Below, one piece after another: positions 47,201 through 55,098 of a stretch of 55,356 bases of DNA (position 1 is its first letter; each line of letters opens with the position of its first letter). Position numbers and translations under genes: made by a program. The stretch comes from a virus. Under the pieces are notes generated by a model. That model searched no databases and had not been told where the DNA came from. It worked only from the letters and a program-made list of their open reading frames with translations. The stretch is from positions 1 to 55,356 of IMG/VR virus record IMGVR_UViG_3300047652_000066; one strand, written 5' to 3'.

Positions 47201-48006
47201 ATGAGATATCAGGAGATAAAGATTTATATGATAAAGAGACGGAAGAACTTAATAAGTCATTATCTGATAGATTAAAGATTCAGCAAGATCATTATAAAAA
47301 GGTTGATGAACTTCAAAGTAAAGGGACTGCTGGATTTATATCCGGCCTTTCGACCCAAATGGAAGCATCGATAGATCTTTATAGCAATATGCAGCATGTT
47401 GGAGCTCAGGCATTTAGTAGTTTGACAGATATGGTTATTCAATGGGCGGAAACAGGGAAATTAAATGCTAAAGATTTTGCGGGGACTTTTCTAGAATCTG
47501 TTGGATCTGCTTTATTATCCTATGCTGCGGCACAGGTCGCGATGGCTGGGCTTGAGGCATTTACCTCGATGGTTGGTGTTCCATTCGTTGGGCCAACAAT
47601 AGCGGGTCCAGCAGCCATTGCAGCAGCAGCGGCCGCCGGTGTCCTGGCGTTAGGAGTTGGTGCCGCCCTTAAAGGACAGGCCCATGATGGTATTGATTCA
47701 GTACCCGAAACCGGTACATGGTTGTTGCAGAAAGGCGAACGGGTGGTTACTTCACAAACCTCTGCCAAGTTGGATGCAACGCTGAACCGTGTAAATAAAG
47801 ACACGAATTCTGGGAATGTTGGAAATATTACATTCAACAATTCATTTAGTGGCAAACCAGATGACGCGACATTGCTTGCAATCCAGAATAGCCAGCGTCA
47901 ATCAGAGCGTCGCATCAGAGATCAATTGACGTCTGATGTGATTAATCCTCAAGGGCAATTTGGTAATGCGCTTAAAGGTTATTATTCTAGGACGCGAAAA
48001 ACTTAA
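44284..48006 (+). CDS. Tail tape measure protein
   Basis: A 1240-residue protein that sets tail length and is ejected with the DNA. The N-terminus (LGTLTIDLIAKTGGFVQGMD, then QAERKSRSWR) is typical. Three related units of about 70 residues follow (near residues 237, 312 and 385), each with LLRYQAAQLGITKTATPLIE-type sequences, then a hydrophobic stretch (GLGAIAVVGGVLAIAF) near 500 and a second near 1110 (AAIAAAAAAGVLALGVGAAL). The C-terminus contains GTWLLQKGERVVTSQTS, common in lambda-type tape measures. At about 0.15 nm per residue the tail would be near 185 nm. Confidence 0.95.
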   Translation: MANRSLGTLTIDLIAKTGGFVQGMDQAERKSRSWRTAVMNDIGLASKSLENMEFVAKDTAKVQETLTNATQGQKAAFATLMGIVDNTSNSLAGLEERQRAINTLFGMNAVTTQEYLNLTTATNAAKNSLAEYEIEQQKLARSQSALVSQFQALRNQLDPTAVAFEKIAEQQNLLSQAKSSGLVSSEYFETYTAKINEMRDALEKNAYAATAAGQAQAKAAQEAAAADKQATAAKTSFISKLQEQINTFGLAGEELLRYQAAQLGITKTATPLIESFTRLQAEQKAAAATAALEAQAQQEAAAADKASEAAKASLIATLKQQVDTYGMSRAEMMEYKAAQLGITESTASLIAVMKEQEKETAAAREAAAEAAMQQKMLSHEQMGFTQSVTAQAEAIGKTRSEFLEWKAAQLGVSEQMAPFIARIRDQEKAMAGGAVTIGQYKEGLRLLPMQITDVVTSLASGMPVWLIAIQQGGQIRDSFGGIGNSAKALLSLINPVTLGLGAIAVVGGVLAIAFKQGSSEMAAYNQAIITTGNYAGVSADQLADMAKSISSNFGTTANAATALTTALSTGAFDGGQLKQVSLAAVAMQDTTGKAIDKTIAEFQKLEQDPVKASASLNDQFHYLTASVYEQIAALERHGNTQQAAAIAVSAYATAELNAANDIKSNMGALQTAWDDVAKAAKSAWDAMLNLGRPQTTTDRIKDATDKVNNLKQSLDGLNSIDTSQGGMLTGGVANARARIQEQLTAAQAELQQALVDNQRDTRRAGVNQVQQYYNDKAIDSQTKLNALVQKDLTNAELRAQEQKKLTDYLATGAKLQDGMTEAQARQNINDKYKDPAPSKLENAFTSTEQAYNKQIALIDTTGKKSVVVTQLQKLNSDIATGKLVGLNDVQKKHLEQLAEEVDRLNAIRRANLENIKVTDFAANLQKENNNAKQSLNVGMIGSYDGDQEKDRMKEVLDIQQDYINKQADIQKQYEISGDKDLYDKETEELNKSLSDRLKIQQDHYKKVDELQSKGTAGFISGLSTQMEASIDLYSNMQHVGAQAFSSLTDMVIQWAETGKLNAKDFAGTFLESVGSALLSYAAAQVAMAGLEAFTSMVGVPFVGPTIAGPAAIAAAAAAGVLALGVGAALKGQAHDGIDSVPETGTWLLQKGERVVTSQTSAKLDATLNRVNKDTNSGNVGNITFNNSFSGKPDDATLLAIQNSQRQSERRIRDQLTSDVINPQGQFGNALKGYYSRTRKT

Positions 48007-48026
48007 ATCCTGCGTAGGGAAATGTA

Positions 48027-48500
48027 ATGGCTATTTCTACCAGCATAAATTATCCCGATAAATATTTGCCTATACCGTTACAGGATGGTTTCGGCTACAA
48101 ACCGGTAAGTCCGATGTTACGCACTCAGCTAACATCAGGTCGGGCTAGACAACGCCGCTTATACACATCCACACCGACGCAAGCTGATGTATCTTGGTTA
48201 TTCAATGAGGGCCAATCCCAATTATTCGAAGCTTGGTATCGAGAAACTATTTCTGATGGCGCGGCCTGGTTCAACATGAAGATACGGGCACCGACTGGAA
48301 TATATGATCGGGTCTGTCGGTTTACCGATATCTATGAAGGACCGACTTTAACGGGTGGAAAATATTGGCAGTACAGCGCAACGCTTGAACTATGGGAACG
48401 ACCTTTAGTTATGCCTGGGTATGCTGATGCAGCTCCGGGATTTGTGGTGCAGCAGGATATCTTTGATCTGGCAATGAATAGGGAGTGGCCAAAAGCATGA
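48027..48500 (+). CDS. Minor tail protein (M position)
   Basis: A 157-residue protein immediately after the tape measure, the position of lambda gpM. LPIPLQDGFGYKPVSPMLRT, then YTSTPTQADVSWLFNEGQSQ and GAAWFNMKIRAPTG suggest a distal tail-like beta protein. Its stop overlaps the next start (ATGA). Likely part of the tail tip ring. Confidence 0.75.
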   Translation: MAISTSINYPDKYLPIPLQDGFGYKPVSPMLRTQLTSGRARQRRLYTSTPTQADVSWLFNEGQSQLFEAWYRETISDGAAWFNMKIRAPTGIYDRVCRFTDIYEGPTLTGGKYWQYSATLELWERPLVMPGYADAAPGFVVQQDIFDLAMNREWPKA

Positions 48501-48979
48501 CGGTACTCAACAGACTTTATGCCAGCAGCGGATCAGAGGCTATTATCGAAACCCTGCAAATTGTCGTGGGCAGTAATACATATTGGCTGACAAAAGGCTG
48601 GGACGACATTACCGCTAAACTCGAAGATGGCACTACCCATACGTTTACCGCATGTGGTATCGATATTGCGCTGCCAGCCAGGAATGCCGATGGTACACAA
48701 GATTTGAAATTTGCTATCTGTAATATCGATGGGACGGTTTCAACCGCTATTCGCAATGCCCTGGATGCTTTGAGCACTGCGAGAATAACCTACAGAAATT
48801 TTATCTCAACTGATCTGACGGCACCTGCATCTAAACCTTTTACTTTGACAATCAAATCCGGCTATTGGACAGCAACCGAAGTCCAGTTAACCGCTGGATA
48901 TATGAATTTTCTTGATACGGCGTGGCCGCGCTACCGCTATACGCTGCCAGAACATCCCGGGCTGCGTTACATCAGTTAA
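48497..48979 (+). CDS. DUF1833 tail protein
   Basis: A 160-residue protein starting at the ATG at 48497 (overlap ATGA). Family features: NRLYASSGSEAIIETLQIVV, ALPARNADGTQDLKFAICNI and a C-terminal YMNFLDTAWPRYRYT. DUF1833 proteins stand between the tape measure and the NlpC/P60 protein, the lambda gpL position. A tail-tip structural role is inferred. Confidence 0.88.
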   Translation: MTVLNRLYASSGSEAIIETLQIVVGSNTYWLTKGWDDITAKLEDGTTHTFTACGIDIALPARNADGTQDLKFAICNIDGTVSTAIRNALDALSTARITYRNFISTDLTAPASKPFTLTIKSGYWTATEVQLTAGYMNFLDTAWPRYRYTLPEHPGLRYIS

Positions 48980-48988
48980 GGGCTTTCA

Positions 48989-49369
48989 ATGATCAATCCT
49001 GATAAATACCTGACTGTCACTTGGCAGATGGGTGGACGAGTCTTTCCTGTACTTGATTGTTATGGGTTAGTCCATGAAATTCGCCGGGATCTTGAATTAC
49101 CAGAATGGCCGGCCTTCGAGGGCATTATCAAAGAAGGCGAGGCCATGAATAAAGCGTGCAATGATTTCAGACCAAATGTAGTTAGCTGCCAGCCTGAAGA
49201 GGGCGCCGTTGCCGCCTGCTATACCGGCAGAATGATAGGCCATCTTGGAATCGTCGTTTTAATTGAAAGGCAGCTTTGTGTTGCTGAGTGCAACCCGCGA
49301 AAAAACGTGACCTTTTTGCCTCTCCAACGATTTGAACGTCAGTATTTCAAAGTGGAGTATTACCATTGA
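48989..49369 (+). CDS. NlpC/P60-like tail peptidase domain protein
   Basis: A 126-residue protein equivalent to the C-terminal part of lambda gpK. The catalytic Cys lies in FPVLDCYGLVHEIRRDLELP and the His in GHLGIVVLIE, the NlpC/P60 order. It may cut cell-wall peptides or only help tip assembly. The stop overlaps the TTG start of the tail tip gene. Confidence 0.85.
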   Translation: MINPDKYLTVTWQMGGRVFPVLDCYGLVHEIRRDLELPEWPAFEGIIKEGEAMNKACNDFRPNVVSCQPEEGAVAACYTGRMIGHLGIVVLIERQLCVAECNPRKNVTFLPLQRFERQYFKVEYYH

Positions 49370-52122
49370 CCATTCGTATTTATCCCTCGCGTCTACCAGG
49401 CGAACCGCTGGAAACGCACGAACATGAATCGATGACGCTGGACCAGTGGTTTACTCAGAATGTCCGCAATTACCGGAATGACATGGTTCATCCCGTAGTA
49501 GCAGTTGTGAACGGGCGAAGTATACCGCCGGCGGAATGGCCACTTTGCCATATCGAGCCAGATAACGATGTCCGTTTATATCCTGTACCCGCTGGCATCG
49601 CTGCTGTACCGGCATGGGCTGTTTGGACCGCTATTGCTGTTACTGTCGCTGCTGCAGCGTATTCTATCTATATGATGAGCCAGATCAGTACTGGCAGCTA
49701 TTCATCCAGCACCGGTGCTTCATTAGATCTTAACCCGGCTAAAGCCAATACGGCAAAGCTTGGGGATCCAATTAGAGAAGTATTCGGACGCCGTAAAATT
49801 TATCCCGATTATCTTATGCAGCCGGTTGGGCGCTTTGATCCCAATAATCCCGAGAACTACATGGTACAAATGCTCATCAGCCTCGGGGTGGGAAATTTCT
49901 CTTTTTCGGCTGGCGACATCAGGGTAGGAGATACCCCTATCAACTCCCTCGGTGGTGACTTCAATTATGCTGTCTATGGCCCGGGTGCAAACGTGGCCGG
50001 CGACGAACGCAGCGAAAACTGGTTCACTTCGACAGAAGTGGGCGGAGCTTCTTCTAGTTCTGGTTTGGATATGGGCACAACCTCACCTGATACTGATGCT
50101 ATCTTGGCGGACTCCTTATCTGTTGCTGGGGACTCAGTGACATTTAATGGGCTGGATGTCGACGATAATGATAATAGCGATCCTGATGACAATAAATTGC
50201 CAGGATCATGGGTCGTCGGGGCAACTGTAAATCTGATTATCCCGGATAATATTTTGGTTTCAGTCGAGGGACAATATAATCGATTCACCAGCGACAATTT
50301 GATGGAGTTAGCTGCATTCGTTGGCATGCCGGTGACGCTCAGCTACAACGGCGTAAATTACTATCTGGTTGTTGCCTCGTACACACCTCATAGCGAAACC
50401 ACGGACCCTAGTTCGGGTGAGGTGACTATTACTACCGCCAGTTTAACTTTGGCATATAACAGTGCAACAGGAACGGCATTTTACGGCGTTCCTGCCGGCA
50501 CTCAACGTGTTGCCATATCTTACCTTAGTTATGAATATCGGCTTTTGACCGTTGACGGTACGACAGTGACTGTTTCCCGTCTGGTTAATGGCGCAATTGA
50601 TGAAACCTGGCCTGGCTTTTCTTCGCGCACTGCATTGGATTTCTCTGCGTCCGGAATCAATGGCAATGATGCATGGCTTGGACCATTCCTTGCGTGTCCC
50701 GAAAATGAAACAGTTGATTGTTTCGAAGTAAATTTCTCCTATCCAAACGGACTTTGTGGTTTTGACAGTAAAGGTAACAAGCAGATCAGGCATACCGGCG
50801 TTGATGTTCAATATCGGGTTTATGGCTCCGGTGGAGATTGGCAGATTGCATCATTTCAATATGCAGAAAAAAATGTCAACGGTTTGGGATTTACCCAGCG
50901 CATTTATCTGTCAACACCTGGGCTGGTTGAAGTCAGGGTAAGGCGCCAGAATGAGCAGGGAAGCAATAATTCACGCGACAATGCTTATTGGCAATCCCTG
51001 TGTGGCAGGCTAGCCACTCGTCCTGCATCCTATGCCGACATCACGACCATGGCGGTCAGCGTAGTCACTGGTGGAAAACTGGCGGCACAATCCGATAGGC
51101 GTATCAATGTCGTGGCTACCCGCAACTATGACACTGGCGGTGACCGCACTATCAGCGGTGCTTTTTATCACGTTGCCCGCAGTCTGGGATTTAGCGACAG
51201 TCAGATAGACAGGGCGACGATTGACGCTCTCGAATCAAACATGTGGTCACCGCGGGGCGAATATTTTGATTACTCAGCTGAGAGCGACAGCACAACAGCG
51301 TTGGATATATTGCAAAAAATAACAAACTCCGGGATGGGATATTGCCTTCTGACCGATGGGTTGCTTTCAGCTGGCCGAGAAGGGGTGAAAGGTTGGGTTG
51401 GAGTGATTACGCCGCAGGAAACCACGGAAGAAATGCAGACAGCGTTTAAAGCTCCATCGGAGGATGATTATGATGGAGTAGATGTGACCTACATCAACGG
51501 CACAACATGGGCAGAAGAAACCGTCCAATGCCGAATGCCTGGTAACCCGACGCCGCGAAAAATCGAAGCCTATACGCTTGATGGCGTCCTTGATCAGAAC
51601 CGCGCATATCGCATAGGCATGCGCCGGCTGATGGGCTATTACTATCAACGTCTGACACACACAGCCAGTATGGAACTGGATCCGCTCTGTTATCAGTACA
51701 TGGATCGCCTGGTACTTACCGATGATATCCCAGGCAATCAGACCATAAGTTGCCTTATTATAGGTAGTGAAATCAACGGCAATATCACCACACTGCATGT
51801 TAGTGAGCCTCTCGACTGGTCGTTTCCAAATCCGCGGGTACTCGTTCGCTTGCAAGATGGTGTTGCCAGCGAGTTGTTTATACCAACACGTATCGATGAC
51901 CATACCCTGACAGTTCCCCAAGCGATACAGTTTTATGAAAACAATGATCCATACATCGAACCTCCGCGGTTGATTTTCTGCAGCTCGGCACGGGTTGGTT
52001 ATGATGGCCTGGCGACGGAAATTGCGCCTTCTTCTGACGGGACCAGCCAAGTCACCTGTGCACAATATGACGTGCGAAAATATCAATATGACGATGCCGT
52101 TTATCCCGGCAACGTAAGTTAA
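49366..52122 (+). CDS. Central tail tip protein (lambda gpJ-like)
   Basis: A 918-residue protein started by TTG at 49366 (ATTGA overlap, GGAG eight bases ahead). The first 80 residues look like a gpI/ubiquitin-like domain fused to the N-terminus (LPGEPLETHEHESMTLDQWF); a hydrophobic helix follows (PAWAVWTAIAVTVAAAAYSI). Then come tail-hub segments LGDPIREVFGRRKIYPDYLM and later WGVITPQETTEEMQTAF-like regions. It forms the tail tip and possibly contacts the receptor; the fusion replaces separate I and J genes. Confidence 0.85.
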   Translation: MTIRIYPSRLPGEPLETHEHESMTLDQWFTQNVRNYRNDMVHPVVAVVNGRSIPPAEWPLCHIEPDNDVRLYPVPAGIAAVPAWAVWTAIAVTVAAAAYSIYMMSQISTGSYSSSTGASLDLNPAKANTAKLGDPIREVFGRRKIYPDYLMQPVGRFDPNNPENYMVQMLISLGVGNFSFSAGDIRVGDTPINSLGGDFNYAVYGPGANVAGDERSENWFTSTEVGGASSSSGLDMGTTSPDTDAILADSLSVAGDSVTFNGLDVDDNDNSDPDDNKLPGSWVVGATVNLIIPDNILVSVEGQYNRFTSDNLMELAAFVGMPVTLSYNGVNYYLVVASYTPHSETTDPSSGEVTITTASLTLAYNSATGTAFYGVPAGTQRVAISYLSYEYRLLTVDGTTVTVSRLVNGAIDETWPGFSSRTALDFSASGINGNDAWLGPFLACPENETVDCFEVNFSYPNGLCGFDSKGNKQIRHTGVDVQYRVYGSGGDWQIASFQYAEKNVNGLGFTQRIYLSTPGLVEVRVRRQNEQGSNNSRDNAYWQSLCGRLATRPASYADITTMAVSVVTGGKLAAQSDRRINVVATRNYDTGGDRTISGAFYHVARSLGFSDSQIDRATIDALESNMWSPRGEYFDYSAESDSTTALDILQKITNSGMGYCLLTDGLLSAGREGVKGWVGVITPQETTEEMQTAFKAPSEDDYDGVDVTYINGTTWAEETVQCRMPGNPTPRKIEAYTLDGVLDQNRAYRIGMRRLMGYYYQRLTHTASMELDPLCYQYMDRLVLTDDIPGNQTISCLIIGSEINGNITTLHVSEPLDWSFPNPRVLVRLQDGVASELFIPTRIDDHTLTVPQAIQFYENNDPYIEPPRLIFCSSARVGYDGLATEIAPSSDGTSQVTCAQYDVRKYQYDDAVYPGNVS

Positions 52123-52125
52123 CCA

Positions 52126-52148
52126 AACCTGCCTCGGCGGGTTTTTTT
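52126..52148 (+). terminator. Intrinsic terminator after the tail tip gene
   Basis: AACCTGCC and GGCGGGTT around a TC (effective CTCG) loop, then TTTTT, right after the stop codon. Confidence 0.85.
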
Positions 52149-52163
52149 ATTTCTGGAGTATTC

Positions 52164-53960
52164 ATGGCCACTTACAATACCGGCAATGCGCTGGGATCTA
52201 CCGATGCGCGTGATTTGAGCGATAACGCTCAAAATTTGGACAAGGCCGTAAATGGGACGGATGAAAAATGGACGGATCGTTTAGGTAGGCAACGAGCTGC
52301 ACTTGTAGCCATAGACAATGTTATTTCATCTTTAGATGTCGCTAATTTTACATTTGACAGTAAAGAACTCGGTTTGGCAGCTACCACATCGGGACAATAT
52401 TTCCGTGTCCCCCAAGGAGCGGATGCGGATATCTCATTTATTTATTATAAAAATTCAAATGGTCAAGCTGAAAGTGTTGCTGTTCTATCTGGCAAAGCAG
52501 CTGTGGATGCTGTGGCCGCTGACATAGCCAATCTCACAGAAACCATTGATGATGATGCCAATATCGTAAATGCCATGGGTGGTTTCATAGATTTAAAAGG
52601 ACAATTGGCGCTTTATTTCAATCAACTGGGCCAGGTAGTTCTTGGCGAAAATAATGTCAATGTTAATGAATCATTAAAAACTTTGTTTGTCAATATCAAT
52701 TCAAATTTGGATTCAATCAATACCATTCTGACTAGGATATTATTTTTATCACAACAAGATACGGATGAACTTTGGGGTGTTATAGATAACGCAAATATGT
52801 CACCTATTTACTTAACAACTGACGGCTACGTTATCATTAATACCATCAATGTGTTTTCTGAAATTACATCCATATTATCAAGATTTTCTAATTATGATGC
52901 CTTGTATTTCTCTTCTGATGAATATGTGCAAAAGGGAGGGATGATAAGTGACGATGGTAAATTATTATTCTATTTTAATGATAATGGAGAGTTGATTCTT
53001 GGTGATGGGGATCTTAACGTCACGCAATTTATCAAAGATGGTGGCATTTCTAACGCAATAATCACTCAACTAACAGCCACCATTAATAAATATACCGAAG
53101 GAAATATTGCTGTGTCCGGATGGGGTGATTCCTTGATGGCAGGGGCCGGGTCTGGCCCACAAGGTGGGATTATGGAACAGTTGCAGGTTGAGTTCCCATC
53201 CGTGCCCATGTACAAATTCGCCGTTGGCGGACAGGGCTCCATGGACATAGCAACACGTCAGGGCGGATATTATAACTTTTTGACACTCGACGGGAATGCT
53301 ATACCTGCAACCGTTACGCCTGTTACCGTTACGGCTTGCACGCAAACTCCGATTACAAGTCAAGGCCCAAGTATTGGTTCGGATAAAGCAATGATAGGAA
53401 GTTTAAAAGGAATCCAAGGAAAGCTTATTGCTACATTCGATGCTGATGGAAATCGTCTGACATTAACCTTTACAAGGACAACCGCGGGCGACACGGTTGT
53501 TGTGGAACCCGTTACACCTTTTATTATTCCGCCAACTGAAAGAGATTATGATATATGTATCTTCCAGTACGGTAGGAATGATGTTAAAAAAGATGGCGCT
53601 AAAGCTATTATAATGGATGCTTTGGCTGCTTCTATTGCTAAGCTCAAAGCGTTGAATAAAAAATTTCTCATTAATTCTGTATTGCAAGACACGGCAGATC
53701 ACATAGGAACTACAATCTATTCTGTAATTCTTGATATTAATAATTCTTTAAAGATGACATATCCAGAAGAATATGTTGAGACAAGAATGGCATTGATACG
53801 TGCATATGACCCAACTAATGCACAGGACGTAATCGATGTTGGCAATGATGTAACGCCATCCTCGTTGCGAAGCGATACCACACATTTAAACAGCGCTGGC
53901 TATCGGATAGTCATGCTTGAAGACAAAAAAGCTCTTATCCAACGAGGGTTATTATCATGA
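52164..53960 (+). CDS. Tail fibre with C-terminal SGNH esterase domain
   Basis: A 598-residue fibre. The N-terminal YNTGNALGSTDARDLSDNAQ is a widespread adapter segment of tail fibres and spikes. The middle (residues 50-310) is fibrous. Residues 315-598 form an SGNH hydrolase: GDSL at 321-324 (Ser323), GGQGS block II, QYGRND at 468-473 (Asn472) and DTTH at 571-574 (Asp571, His574), the complete set. It likely removes O-acetyl groups from host surface polysaccharide during adsorption. GGAG precedes the start. Confidence 0.9.
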   Translation: MATYNTGNALGSTDARDLSDNAQNLDKAVNGTDEKWTDRLGRQRAALVAIDNVISSLDVANFTFDSKELGLAATTSGQYFRVPQGADADISFIYYKNSNGQAESVAVLSGKAAVDAVAADIANLTETIDDDANIVNAMGGFIDLKGQLALYFNQLGQVVLGENNVNVNESLKTLFVNINSNLDSINTILTRILFLSQQDTDELWGVIDNANMSPIYLTTDGYVIINTINVFSEITSILSRFSNYDALYFSSDEYVQKGGMISDDGKLLFYFNDNGELILGDGDLNVTQFIKDGGISNAIITQLTATINKYTEGNIAVSGWGDSLMAGAGSGPQGGIMEQLQVEFPSVPMYKFAVGGQGSMDIATRQGGYYNFLTLDGNAIPATVTPVTVTACTQTPITSQGPSIGSDKAMIGSLKGIQGKLIATFDADGNRLTLTFTRTTAGDTVVVEPVTPFIIPPTERDYDICIFQYGRNDVKKDGAKAIIMDALAASIAKLKALNKKFLINSVLQDTADHIGTTIYSVILDINNSLKMTYPEEYVETRMALIRAYDPTNAQDVIDVGNDVTPSSLRSDTTHLNSAGYRIVMLEDKKALIQRGLLS

Positions 53961-54772
53961 GTAATACATTTTTCAGAGTCGCCACCACCTTCAATAACCC
54001 CAATTTGACGAAATTGTCTAGGGATTTGATTATCAATGACGATACGCGATTTGTTTTAGATTTTGGAAAAGCTTACTGCTATCCTGCGCAAGTCGATCCT
54101 ATTCCATCGGGAACAAATCTGCCCAGCTTGGTAGACGGATCTGGTAATGCGCAGACGTTGACGGCCGCCGGAACAAGCATTAACTTTATACAGGCCGAAA
54201 GCGCGATTAAGCTCAATCCCTTGCAACCCGGAAACGGAGTCAATTGCCTCGTCAAACTTCCACCTGCTGCGATTTTTACCGGGACAACAAAAGGCTTCCT
54301 GATTGTTTGTTGGTTTACGCAACACACCCCAGCAACTTTATCTGATAATAATGTTGTATTGGGATATGCATTCCAAAATGGCACTTATTGCCAGTATTTG
54401 ATACAGCATAAAGCGAGCACCAATATTTACATTATCCGTTGCAATGGCGCAACTGTTGCAGATCTCGTTCCAGCGCCAGCTGAAGGAGCTCTCGTTCAAT
54501 TTGCTATCAGCTATAACTATGCAGATGGAAGAGCTGACTTTTATAGGAATGGCACTTTGGTCGGTGGAACGAATACCCATACCGGAGCTCTGAACGATCC
54601 TTTAGCAGGAAATGCAAACCAGATTCCTTCCCTTGGCATTGCAGGCGCATTTACACAAGGATGGGACGGTAAAGTCAAACGCGTATGGGCTGATGAATCT
54701 GCAAATACAAATCACGCCGCTAGGGTGCTGGCTGATTACAATGCCAATCTTAGCCGTTTGTCTGCTGCGTAA
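53957..54772 (+). CDS. LamG/concanavalin-like tail protein
   Basis: A 271-residue protein overlapping the fibre by 4 bp. The C-terminal 180 residues have the jelly-roll look of LamG-type lectin domains: FLIVCWFTQHTPATLSDNNV, FAISYNYADGRADFYRNGTL and KVKRVWADESANTN. It may bind host surface glycan together with the esterase fibre, or act as its partner or chaperone. Confidence 0.75.
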   Translation: MSNTFFRVATTFNNPNLTKLSRDLIINDDTRFVLDFGKAYCYPAQVDPIPSGTNLPSLVDGSGNAQTLTAAGTSINFIQAESAIKLNPLQPGNGVNCLVKLPPAAIFTGTTKGFLIVCWFTQHTPATLSDNNVVLGYAFQNGTYCQYLIQHKASTNIYIIRCNGATVADLVPAPAEGALVQFAISYNYADGRADFYRNGTLVGGTNTHTGALNDPLAGNANQIPSLGIAGAFTQGWDGKVKRVWADESANTNHAARVLADYNANLSRLSAA

Positions 54773-54812
54773 GCAGCCGTGCCCGTAATTATAAAGCCAT
54801 AGTTTTTCGTCT

Positions 54813-54834
54813 AAAAAAGGGCCATCGCTGGCCC
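54813..54834 (-). terminator. Leftward intrinsic terminator
   Basis: On the minus strand: GGGCCA, loop GCGA, TGGCCC, then six Ts. It ends the putative SOS-induced transcript; the plus strand has no U tract after the stem. Confidence 0.85.
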
Positions 54835-55007
54835 GCAAAGAGATTCCCGACAGGGAGCCGTAAGATAGCGGGCATGTACGCCGCTGGCAACTCGGTTGCT
54901 CTGGATTGCGGGACCGCCGCAAAATTTAATCTCTCCATGTCTCAATGAATTGCATTTATTTCTCGTTTCGCTCCTTCACAAATCCTACCTGAAGGCATAG
55001 CCTGTAT
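54813..55007 (-). ncRNA. Putative SOS-induced small RNA
   Basis: A leftward transcript of about 195 nt is predicted from the promoter at 55042-55014 to the terminator at 54813. It has no well-supported open frame: the only start with a nearby AAGGAG opens a 9-codon frame (15 bases away). The unit stands between the tail fibre genes and is antisense to nothing annotated. A small RNA, or a very short SOS peptide, is the best reading; no homologue is known to me. Confidence 0.45.
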
Positions 55008-55042
55008 GCATATACAGTAGTTTGTATATGACCATGCATCAA
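55002..55042 (-). promoter_or_regulatory. LexA-controlled leftward promoter
   Basis: CTGTATGCATATACAG (55002-55017) is a perfect LexA box (CTGT-N8-ACAG with an AT-alternating core). On the minus strand, -35 TTGATG (55042-55037), a 17-bp spacer and -10 TACTGT (55019-55014) overlap it, as in classic SOS promoters. LexA would block polymerase until DNA damage. Control of the rightward gene at 55099 cannot be excluded. Confidence 0.7.
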
Positions 55043-55098
55043 AGCTTCCTCTCGCAGGAAGTTTTGCTCTTATCGACAGCACCATCTGGAGGTAGGCT

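Larger units (their letters stand above)
54773..55098. other. Intergenic region holding the SOS-controlled leftward unit
   Basis: No protein gene is convincing on either strand. On the minus strand a 49-codon frame runs past the terminator and has no supported start, so I do not call it. The region contains a leftward promoter, LexA box and terminator, and on the plus strand the ribosome site for the last gene. Confidence 0.6.

Noticed and set aside
51367-52086. 239-residue minus-strand frame opposite the tail tip gene
   Set aside because: No start signal or domain; the plus-strand gene is clearly the tail tip protein.
54780-54950. 49-codon minus-strand frame in the SOS-controlled unit
   Set aside because: It runs past the strong terminator at 54813, so the predicted transcript would lack its stop codon, and its start has only a poor ribosome site.
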